This document shows positions 56,965-64,000 of a stretch of DNA of 64,000 bases, piece after piece. The notes under the pieces are model-generated. The model searched no databases. It was not told the DNA's origin and saw nothing but the letters and a program-made list of their open reading frames with translations. The stretch is from Lysinibacillus sp. PLM2 (GTDB taxonomy: Bacteria; Bacillota; Bacilli; Bacillales_A; Planococcaceae), in NCBI GenBank assembly GCA_023168345.1, contig AP025689.1, forward strand, positions 2,664,001 to 2,728,000, in the 5' to 3' direction. Positions within the stretch are counted from its first letter, which is position 1. Every line of letters begins with the position of its first letter. Made by a program: the position numbers and the translations under genes.

Positions 56965-59900
56965 CTAGATATTAGCATTTTGTGCTTGATAAATGGCTTT
57001 TGTTTTAATTTGAGGCTTACCATTTCGCATTTCTAGTTGACCTTCTACAATAATAGTCAGTTCCTCTTTTATCCAGCCCATAACCCCATTATACTCCTTT
57101 GGAAAGAGTGTTAATGAAACATATCCAAACTCATCTGTTAATTGAACAAATGCCATTAATTCACCTTTTTTTGTCCTTACTTGTCGAATTGTTTCTACAA
57201 GACCAACAAGCTTCACAAATGTATTTGGACGGAGGTTTCTAAGGTTTTTCGTAGTGACATGGATATCACCAACTGATTGTCTAATCAATGTAATAGGATG
57301 TTCTGTTAAGTAGAAGCCTAACACTTCTTTTTCAAATTGTAACTTTATCTTTTGTGGTATTGGCTCAACCTCAATGTACTTCGGCTTACCAAAAATAGTT
57401 GGATGCTGTGTAAATAAATTCACTTCTTCCGTTGGGCGAACAATCTTTGCATGCTTTTCAGCTGCATCAATTGTCGCTAGCAAACTTGCACGATCTTTAC
57501 CAAAATCGTCTAATGCTCCAGCTTTAATAAGCGGCTCAATTTCCTTCCGTGTAAACAATGTAGCACTTAATGAAGTGGCCAAATCAAAAATATCACCAAA
57601 AGGTTGTTCTTTATTATTTCGGATTTCCATCAATTTTTTTATAAAATTTTGAGAGACACCTTTTATAACTGATAAACTAAATCGAATTTTTCCATTTTCC
57701 ACAGCAAAATGACGATAGCTCTTAAATATAGATGGTTTAAGTATTTCGATTCCTTTATTTTTTGCTTCTAACATGAATTGGAATAATTTATCTGGGTTGC
57801 CGATCGAATTCGTCATTAAAGCAGCATAAAAATGCACTGGATAGTTTGCCTTTAAGTAAGCCATTTGATAGGAAATAAAACTATAGGCGACAGCATGACT
57901 TTTAGCAAATCCATAGTTTGCAAAGCGTACGATCAGTTCGTAGACTTCATTTGCTATATTTTCTGTAAAGCCCTTACGAACTGCTCCTGTTACAAAAGTT
58001 GTACGTTGTTCTTCTAATATTTCTCGATTTTTTTTACTTACTGCTCTTCTCAATAAATCTGCTTGTCCCAATGTAAAACCAGCCATCACATTGGCGATCT
58101 GCATGATTTGCTCTTGATAGACGATAATCCCATAGGTCTCTTTCAATATCGGCTCTAATGCTTGGTGTGGCATATAAACAGGCTCTATACCCGCTTTTCT
58201 TTTCGCGTAATTCGAAATAAACTCCATTGGACCTGGTCTGTATAAAGCATTTACTGCAACGATATCTAAAATTTGTGTCGGCTTTATTTCACGCAAAGCA
58301 TTTTGCATGCCTTCCGATTCTAATTGAAATATACCTGCTGTATCGCCGTTTTGCAGAAGTTGATACGTTCTTTCATCATTTAAAGGGATTTGATTTAAAT
58401 CAAGATCAATGTTCGTTGAATATAAAATCGCTTTACGTATTTGTTCAATGACTGTTAAATTTCGTAATCCTAAAAAGTCCATTTTTAATAAGCCCAGCTG
58501 TTCTACTTCTTGCATCGGCCATTGTGTTAAATAAATATCGTCGTGTCCTTTTTCAATCGGCACGACATCAACTAATGGAACTGGACTTAGAATTACTCCA
58601 GCCGCATGTGTTGAAGCATTCCTTGGTAGTCCTTCTAGCTTTTTTGCAGCTTCAAACCATCGCAATCTAATCGGTTCACCTTCAATCCACTTTCTTAAAC
58701 TTTCTGAAGACGAGTAGGCTTCTTCTAAAGTAATTCCTAGTTTGTTCGGTATTAATTTGGAGATCATTTCAAGTGTTTCACTTTCAAAATTAAACATTCG
58801 CGCTACATCTCTAGCAACCGCTTTTGCAGACAATGTTCCATAAGTGATGATTTGTGCAACTTGCCCTTTTCCATATTTTTTTGCAACATATTCAATTACT
58901 TCATGTCTACGAGTGTCAACAAAGTCAATATCGATATCAGGCAATGTAATTCTCTCGGGATTTAAAAAACGTTCAAATAGTAACCCATATTTAATAGGGT
59001 CTACCTGGGTAATACGGAGTGCGTATGCTATTAACGAACTAGCCGAAGATCCCCGTCCAGGTCCAGTTAAAATTTTTGCATCGTAGGCAAATTTCATAAA
59101 GTCAGAAACGATTAAAAAATAATCAGCGTACCCCATTGAATTGATAATACTAAGTTCATAACGAAGTCGGTCTAAGTAAATTTCGTTTGGCATTGATTGT
59201 AACCGTTCCTTAAGCCCTGTTAAAGCCTGTTCATAGAGAATATCCTCGGCATGAACGCCTTCTGGTAATGGGTACTTCGGCATAAATGATTGATTATGCT
59301 CAAATTCAACGAGACAGCTTTTTAACAAACGACTACTCTCCTCAATCCACTCGGGATGATCATTAAACCATTCTTTCCATTCTTGGGATGTTGGAACATA
59401 TTGATTGCTCGTTACACTTCTATCCTTTTTATCACTTAATTTAATGCCGGTTTGAATAGCTTCTGCAACTTCAAAAGCAAAATGATCTTCTGGCTTTAAG
59501 AATAAGCATTCATGAATTGCCATAACACTACAGTTCAATATATTGCTTATGCTAATTGCAAACTCTTCAAATGGAGACACATGCCCACCAGCTCGTGAAA
59601 TACCAATAAGAACATCTGTAAATGTTTTATTAATTTGGAAAAGGATTTCTCTATTTTCTTCTTCTAACCAAATGCCTTTTTCCTCAAGTACAGGGAGGAC
59701 AATTGCTAAACCCTTTGAATATCCTAATAACCATCGAAACGGCAACAATTCATCATCACGAATGGAAATACCACTTGTTATTTTCAAAAGGTTTTTATAA
59801 CCTTCATTTGTTTTAGCATATAAAATGATTGGGAGTGTGGAGTTTTCATAATGTACATAAACCTTTAAACCTACTACAGGATGAATTCCTGCCTTTTTAA

Positions 59901-60054
59901 CAGCATGCCAAAAAGGCAAAAGCCCGTACAATTTAGAATTTACGATTGCACATGCTTCTGCCTTTTGTTGTTGTAAAAAGGGGATGAGCTCTTCTATACG
60001 AATTGTACTTTTTAATAAATCGGCACTTGTTCGTATTTGCGGATAGCTATTCAA
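56965..60054 (-). CDS. dnaE: DNA polymerase III subunit alpha, DnaE type
   Basis: Error-prone C-family replicative polymerase used with PolC in low-GC Gram-positives to extend RNA primers. 1029 residues, shorter than B. subtilis DnaE (1115). N-terminal PHP region (about 1-200) with its metal-ligand histidines lost, polymerase core with LTGPGRGSSASSLIAYAL near 330 and catalytic LPDIDIDFVDTRR near 372, beta-clamp/finger region, helix-hairpin-helix near 750-850 and a C-terminal OB fold (about 930-1010). TTG start 60054, 7 bases after GGAGGG. Confidence 0.95.
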   Translation of the reverse strand: MNSYPQIRTSADLLKSTIRIEELIPFLQQQKAEACAIVNSKLYGLLPFWHAVKKAGIHPVVGLKVYVHYENSTLPIILYAKTNEGYKNLLKITSGISIRDDELLPFRWLLGYSKGLAIVLPVLEEKGIWLEEENREILFQINKTFTDVLIGISRAGGHVSPFEEFAISISNILNCSVMAIHECLFLKPEDHFAFEVAEAIQTGIKLSDKKDRSVTSNQYVPTSQEWKEWFNDHPEWIEESSRLLKSCLVEFEHNQSFMPKYPLPEGVHAEDILYEQALTGLKERLQSMPNEIYLDRLRYELSIINSMGYADYFLIVSDFMKFAYDAKILTGPGRGSSASSLIAYALRITQVDPIKYGLLFERFLNPERITLPDIDIDFVDTRRHEVIEYVAKKYGKGQVAQIITYGTLSAKAVARDVARMFNFESETLEMISKLIPNKLGITLEEAYSSSESLRKWIEGEPIRLRWFEAAKKLEGLPRNASTHAAGVILSPVPLVDVVPIEKGHDDIYLTQWPMQEVEQLGLLKMDFLGLRNLTVIEQIRKAILYSTNIDLDLNQIPLNDERTYQLLQNGDTAGIFQLESEGMQNALREIKPTQILDIVAVNALYRPGPMEFISNYAKRKAGIEPVYMPHQALEPILKETYGIIVYQEQIMQIANVMAGFTLGQADLLRRAVSKKNREILEEQRTTFVTGAVRKGFTENIANEVYELIVRFANYGFAKSHAVAYSFISYQMAYLKANYPVHFYAALMTNSIGNPDKLFQFMLEAKNKGIEILKPSIFKSYRHFAVENGKIRFSLSVIKGVSQNFIKKLMEIRNNKEQPFGDIFDLATSLSATLFTRKEIEPLIKAGALDDFGKDRASLLATIDAAEKHAKIVRPTEEVNLFTQHPTIFGKPKYIEVEPIPQKIKLQFEKEVLGFYLTEHPITLIRQSVGDIHVTTKNLRNLRPNTFVKLVGLVETIRQVRTKKGELMAFVQLTDEFGYVSLTLFPKEYNGVMGWIKEELTIIVEGQLEMRNGKPQIKTKAIYQAQNANI

Positions 60055-60074
60055 ACTACATCCCTCCTATTATG

Positions 60075-61019
60075 TTATTTATAGTATTTACATATTTCTT
60101 TTAAATCGGCAATCACTTGGTCAACCTCTTCCCAAGAGTAGGCCGTAGCTCCAGAAGCAAGTGGATGTCCACCACCGTTATATTTTTTAGCAAGTTCATT
60201 TATTACGGGCCCTTTAGAACGTAAACGTACTCGGATTTGGTCTTCTTCTTCAATAAATATTGCCCACGCGCAAATGTTCTTTATATCTCCAAAAGAACCA
60301 ACAAGTAATGATGTATCTGACGGCGTCGCACCAAACTCATTTAATATTTCTTTTGTCAGTTTTATATAAACAGCGCCATTTTCGTCGATCGTAAAGTTTT
60401 GGTACATAAAACCTTGAAGCTTTAATAGTTTATGCTCTTTTTCATACATACCGTCAAATAATTTACTTCTATCAAAATTATATTTTATTAACTGTCCAGC
60501 AATCTCAAAAGTTTTTTCTGTAGCACTAGGGAAAAGAAATCTTCCAGTATCACCTACGATACCAGCAAATAGAAGCCTTGCAGATTCATCTGATAAAGTC
60601 CAGTTTTTATACATTTTACCCTCAGTAAATAATTCATAAATCATTTCACTAACAGAACTTGCACTTGTATCAACCCACAAAATATCTCCATATGGATCAT
60701 CATTTGGATGATGATCTATTTTTATAAGATAATCACCTTTTGTATATCTCTGATCATCAATTCTTTCTGTATTTGCTGTATCCGTAATAATAATTAACGC
60801 TCCTGTAAATAGGTCGTCCTCGATTAGATCCGGTTTTGCTAAAAATGATAACGACTCATCATGAGTACCTACTGTATAAACAGTTTTATCAGGATAATTA
60901 GTTTGAATCAATTTTTTTAGCCCGATTTGTGATCCATAAGCATCTGGATCTGGACGTACATGACGGTGAATAATAATTTTGTCATACTTTTCAATTGTGT
61001 CGATGATTTGACGTTTCAA
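60075..61019 (-). CDS. nrnA: Oligoribonuclease/pAp phosphatase NrnA
   Basis: DHH/DHHA1 phosphoesterase that degrades nanoRNA and dephosphorylates pAp (B. subtilis YtqI). About 314 residues from TTG 61019, chosen because GGGAGG lies 8 bases upstream; an ATG at 61052 has no such site. Metal-binding RHVRPDPDAYGSQ near 19, ITDTANTER near 80, KIDHHPNDDP near 100, and the C-terminal YNGGGHPLASGA near 283. Adjacent to dnaE, as in B. subtilis. Confidence 0.93.
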   Translation of the reverse strand: MKRQIIDTIEKYDKIIIHRHVRPDPDAYGSQIGLKKLIQTNYPDKTVYTVGTHDESLSFLAKPDLIEDDLFTGALIIITDTANTERIDDQRYTKGDYLIKIDHHPNDDPYGDILWVDTSASSVSEMIYELFTEGKMYKNWTLSDESARLLFAGIVGDTGRFLFPSATEKTFEIAGQLIKYNFDRSKLFDGMYEKEHKLLKLQGFMYQNFTIDENGAVYIKLTKEILNEFGATPSDTSLLVGSFGDIKNICAWAIFIEEEDQIRVRLRSKGPVINELAKKYNGGGHPLASGATAYSWEEVDQVIADLKEICKYYK

Positions 61020-61118
61020 AATAATTTCCTCCCATTGACCTGAATGTGTCATTAATTGATAATAGCAATTTCCCGAAAAAATCGTTACAATAATGACATG
61101 GATTTTTGGGAGGTCGCT

Positions 61119-61424
61119 ATGTTAAATTATATTTTCATCACATTAATCGTAATCACTTTTGTTGTTTACTTTTATTTTAAGACAAAACAATTTCGTACAA
61201 ACTTACCAATTCGAAAGAAATGGTATAAAGCTAAAGCTGGCGTTGCATTAGGTATTTTTATTATCGCATTTGGAATAAATGCTGTCATTATTCATCAATC
61301 GTTAGTGAGTTACATAATCTGTGCTGTATTTGTAATCATCGGATTTATGGAATCTTATAGTAATTATAAACGAGCTCGTCATGAAGGTAAATTTGTAATG
61401 GAAGAATACGAACTAAATAAATAG
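61119..61424 (+). CDS. ytpI: YtpI family membrane protein
   Basis: 101-residue protein with three transmembrane helices (about 2-20, 43-60, 65-85) and a basic loop (KTKQFRTNLPIRKKWYKAKA). ATG 61119 (MLNYIFITLIV) follows GGGAGG by 5 bases; an open frame to 61056 is not used. Position between ytoI and nrnA matches B. subtilis ytpI. Function unknown. Confidence 0.88.
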   Translation: MLNYIFITLIVITFVVYFYFKTKQFRTNLPIRKKWYKAKAGVALGIFIIAFGINAVIIHQSLVSYIICAVFVIIGFMESYSNYKRARHEGKFVMEEYELNK

Positions 61425-61430
61425 GTTTTT

Positions 61431-61478
61431 AAAAAGTGACTAAACGTTTCAAAAGGAATCGTCCATGAGTCACTTTTT
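61431..61478 (+). terminator. Terminator of ytpI
   Basis: AAAAAGTGACT (61431-61441) pairs with AGTCACTTTTT (61468-61478). Confidence 0.8.
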
Positions 61479-61556
61479 TATTTTTTGTCTATTTCATAAT
61501 TCTTTATAAGATAAGTTATCAATTCTACAAACCTCTAATCCGTTTCCTCGTAAAGA

Positions 61557-61583
61557 ATACGACTCATTCGTTTTGAGTCGTAT
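61557..61583 (-). terminator. Likely terminator of ytoI
   Basis: ATACGACTCA (61557-61566) and TGAGTCGTAT (61574-61583); short T-rich tail TTCTTT on the minus strand. Confidence 0.65.
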
Positions 61584-61630
61584 CCGCAGCATGTTTAAAC
61601 ATCTTTCGAATATTAAATTAAAATCCAACT

Positions 61631-62941
61631 TTAACGCTCTAATAATTGGAACATCATCATTGCTTTTCCTACTAAAACTTGTTCGTTAAATACATCAAAG
61701 TCCATCTTCACAAATTTACGACTCATATCTAAAATGTGTGGAACTACAGTCAGTACCGATTCCATTTGAATCGGTTTAATAAAGTAAATTGTTAAGTTTT
61801 CAGCTACTGCATCCCCACGTTTTCTTCTCTTCAGTGCTAAAGAACCAGCTTCAGAAAGAAGGGTTGTAAAAGCCCCATAAGAAATTGCACCAAATTGATT
61901 TGTCATTTGAGGTGTAACAGTGAACTCCACCATTAAATCATCTTCACCTAGTAGTTTTATTTCCTTTTTAACAATATCATCAATCGTTTCACCGTGCTGT
62001 GGTTGGCGTTGTGCGTGTTGTAATGCTTTTAAGACATCTTGACGGCTAATAACACCTTGAAGAACACCTTCATCATCTACTATCGGTAGTAAATCAATTC
62101 CTTCCCAAATCATTCGATGTCCTGCTGATGCTACACTTGTTTTCATTGAAGTTGAAATTGGATGCTTTGTCATTACTTTATCGATTTGTTCTTTAGGGTC
62201 TTTTCCAATTACGTCCTTTACAGTAATCATACCAATCAATTTATTGTTAGAAGCGGTCACTACAGGAAATGCACCATGACTTGTTAGTGTATTTAACTTT
62301 TGGAAGTCCTCTATAAGCTGATTATTTTTTAGCATAGCCGTTTCCTCTATGGGAACATATATATCTTCGATTAGTAAAATATCTTTCTTAATTAACTGGT
62401 CGTAAATTGCACGGTTAATCATCGTTGCAACAGTAAAGCTATCATAACTTGACGAAATGATTGGTAATTCAAGCTCATCTGCAAGGCGTTTATTTTCCTC
62501 AGTCGTATCGAAGCCACCTGTAATTAATACTGCGGCACCTGCTTTTAATGCGTACTCATGTGCTTTAAAGCGATTTCCGACGATTAATAAGTTTCCCGCC
62601 TCTGTATATCGCATCATATCTTCAAGTTGCATCGCACCAATAACAAATTTGTTCAATGTTTTATGTAGTCCGCTCATTCCACCTAGTACTTGTCCATCTA
62701 CGATATTAACAATTTCCGCAAAGGTTAAACGTTCAATATTTTCTTTTTTCTTCTTTTCAATGCGGATTGTTCCAACTCGTTCAATAGAGCTGACTAAACT
62801 GCGATTTTCAGCCTCTTTAATAGCACGATAAGCAGTCCCTTCACTTACTTGCATATCCTTCGCTATTTGTCTAACTGATATTTTATCGCCAACAGGTAAT
62901 GATTCAATGTATTGTAATATTTTTTCATGTTTTGTCGACAC
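61631..62941 (-). CDS. ytoI: YtoI: HTH, DRTGG, CBS and hotdog domain regulator
   Basis: Multi-domain cytoplasmic protein of about 436 residues. N-terminal winged helix (about 5-65, KISVRQIAKDMQVSEGTAYR), DRTGG domain (about 85-185), tandem CBS pair (about 190-305, AFPVVTASNNKLIGMITVKD and LPIVDDEGVLQGVISRQDV) likely to bind an adenine nucleotide, and a C-terminal hotdog thioesterase-like domain (about 320-436). GTG 62941 with AGGTG upstream gives a length close to B. subtilis YtoI. Role not known; the layout suggests an acyl- or nucleotide-responsive regulator. Confidence 0.9.
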   Translation of the reverse strand: MSTKHEKILQYIESLPVGDKISVRQIAKDMQVSEGTAYRAIKEAENRSLVSSIERVGTIRIEKKKKENIERLTFAEIVNIVDGQVLGGMSGLHKTLNKFVIGAMQLEDMMRYTEAGNLLIVGNRFKAHEYALKAGAAVLITGGFDTTEENKRLADELELPIISSSYDSFTVATMINRAIYDQLIKKDILLIEDIYVPIEETAMLKNNQLIEDFQKLNTLTSHGAFPVVTASNNKLIGMITVKDVIGKDPKEQIDKVMTKHPISTSMKTSVASAGHRMIWEGIDLLPIVDDEGVLQGVISRQDVLKALQHAQRQPQHGETIDDIVKKEIKLLGEDDLMVEFTVTPQMTNQFGAISYGAFTTLLSEAGSLALKRRKRGDAVAENLTIYFIKPIQMESVLTVVPHILDMSRKFVKMDFDVFNEQVLVGKAMMMFQLLER

Positions 62942-63046
62942 TATATCACCTATTCTCCATCCATCTATATTCAATACCAATAGTGTAACATATTTCAAGT
63001 ATTTTTAGTTAAAGACAAAGTAATATACTTGCTAATATCTTAATGA

Positions 63047-63096
63047 AATAAAAATGAGAAAGTAGTAATTTTAAATCTTGACATAACTACTTTCTC
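63047..63096 (-). terminator. Terminator of ytkL
   Basis: GAGAAAGTAGT (63056-63066) pairs with ACTACTTTCTC (63086-63096); ATTTTTATTT follows on the minus strand. Confidence 0.8.
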
Positions 63097-63103
63097 TTCC
63101 AAA

Positions 63104-63784
63104 TTATAATTTTACATATTCACCTGCAGATAACACCTGTACTTCACAATCTTTCACTAATTTAACAAACTCGTTAGGGTCTTGCTGTATAGGTGGGAAG
63201 GTATTGTAATGGATAGGAATCACCGTTTTTGGTTTCAACAATGAAACTGCATATGCAGCATCTTCTGGTCCCATTGTAAAGTTATCACCTATAGGCAAAA
63301 AGGCAACGTCAATATTATTTCTTTCACCAATCAATTTCATATCACCAAATAAGGCTGTATCCCCAGCATGATAAATAGTAACATCTTCAGCAGTGAAAAG
63401 AATTCCACTTGGCATTCCAGTATAAATAATTTCATTGTTTTCTGTTATATAAGATGATCCATGGAAGGCAAGAGTAAATTTCACTTTTCCAAAGTCAAAC
63501 TGACGAGCACCTCCTATGTGCATTGGGTGTACGTTGACCCCTTGCCACGAAAGAAAAGCAGCCAATTCATTCGGCGCAACTACTAGAGAATTATTAGCTT
63601 TTGCTAATTCAACAGTATCCCCTACATGGTCGTCATGCCCATGTGTTAGAAGAATAACATCTGGCTTTTCTTCCTCAACCTTTAAGTCTGTTAGCCCATT
63701 CCCACGAATAAATGGATCAATTAAAATTTCTTTACCATTTGTTTTAATTTTTACAACAGAATGCCCATGATAAGAGATTTCCAT
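63104..63784 (-). CDS. ytkL: UPF0173 metal-dependent hydrolase
   Basis: Metallo-beta-lactamase-fold hydrolase of 226 residues. Metal-binding [11 protein letters not shown] near residue 47 (HxHxDH), DTALFGDM near 147 and C-terminal [10 protein letters not shown] near 195. Substrate unknown. Same neighbourhood as B. subtilis ytkL. AGGAGG lies upstream of ATG 63784. Confidence 0.93.
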   Translation of the reverse strand: MEISYHGHSVVKIKTNGKEILIDPFIRGNGLTDLKVEEEKPDVILLTHGHDDHVGDTVELAKANNSLVVAPNELAAFLSWQGVNVHPMHIGGARQFDFGKVKFTLAFHGSSYITENNEIIYTGMPSGILFTAEDVTIYHAGDTALFGDMKLIGERNNIDVAFLPIGDNFTMGPEDAAYAVSLLKPKTVIPIHYNTFPPIQQDPNEFVKLVKDCEVQVLSAGEYVKL

Positions 63785-63909
63785 AAAAATATTCCTCCTT
63801 CGTATCTATCATTTAAGAAAATATTCTCCTTTAAGACAACATTTCCTTCTTTTTGATATAATATATTAGGTTTATAAACAATAAATTATATCTTTAGGGA
63901 GATCTTTAT

Positions 63910-64000
63910 ATGAATAAAATAAAACAAGTTCAAAAATATTTAACTGATGAAAACATTGATTTTGCCTTTATTACTACCCCAGATAATGTATTTTACTTTT
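63910..64000 (+). CDS. N-terminal start of an M24-type Xaa-Pro peptidase
   Basis: The last 91 bases open a frame MNKIKQVQKYLTDENIDFAF followed by ITTPDNVFYF, typical of the creatinase/prolidase N-terminal domain of Xaa-Pro dipeptidases. GGGAG lies about 8 bases upstream of the ATG. Runs off the right edge, so the catalytic metal site is not visible. Confidence 0.75.
   Translation, partial: MNKIKQVQKYLTDENIDFAFITTPDNVFYF

Overview
The window comes from the chromosome of a low-GC, endospore-forming member of the Bacillales, most likely the Planococcaceae/Caryophanaceae side (Lysinibacillus, Solibacillus and Ureibacillus relatives). Evidence: AT-rich DNA, many TTG/GTG starts with strong GGAGG sites, spore genes (sspI and a tricistronic ger operon), and a gene order that follows the Bacillus subtilis pheST-ysgA-sspI-glcD, ysdC-ysdB-ysdA-rplT-rpmI-infC, thrS-dnaI-dnaB-nrdR-gapB-coaE-mutM-polA-phoR-phoP-mdh-icd-citZ-ytvI-fxsA-pyk-pfkA-accA-accD-dnaE-nrnA-ytpI-ytoI-ytkL backbone. 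The genus call is an inference from gene content, not from an alignment.

Layout. 1-3.1 kb: pheT (truncated by the left edge) and pheS behind a phenylalanine T-box, with a 21-bp tandem repeat in the leader. 3.2-5.7 kb: a soluble chemoreceptor, a DUF2935 protein and a small membrane protein. 5.8-8.1 kb: an rRNA methyltransferase gene (ysgA) with a complete ISL3-family insertion sequence just upstream, with inverted repeats and an 8-bp target duplication. 8.1-12.2 kb: yitT, sspI, a glcD-type oxidase, argF with two ARG-box-like sites. 12.5-13.0 kb: a striking higher-order tandem repeat. 13.0-18.7 kb: an accessory stretch with an acyl-CoA synthetase/SDR pair, an rsgA-like GTPase behind a candidate leader-peptide attenuator, and an ECF sigma factor with its putative membrane anti-sigma factor. 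18.7-26.7 kb: ysdC, a dUTPase, ysdB, ysdA, the L20-regulated infC-rpmI-rplT operon, an SLH-anchored surface protein, and thrS behind its T-box. 26.7-31 kb: dnaI, dnaB, nrdR, gapB. 31-35.5 kb: a gerA-type germinant receptor operon with a sigma-G-type promoter, then an XRE regulator. 35.7-45.7 kb: coaE, mutM, polA, hflKC, phoPR and a MaoC-like protein. 46-54 kb: TCA cycle (mdh, icd, citZ) and glycolysis (pyk, pfkA) genes. 54-61 kb: accDA led by a FadR-type GntR regulator, dnaE, nrnA. 61-64 kb: ytpI, ytoI, ytkL and the start of an M24 peptidase gene.

Most of the window is conserved housekeeping DNA. The parts that deserve a second look are the rsgA leader (an 18-codon leader ORF plus mutually exclusive hairpins, one of which buries the rsgA ribosome-binding site), the nested GTCTATTAT repeat array, the probable AUC start of dnaI, the palindromic operator in front of gntR-accDA, and the insertion sequence whose transposase frame has no stop codon inside the element. 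No rRNA, tRNA, CRISPR array, prophage or recognised defence system was seen.
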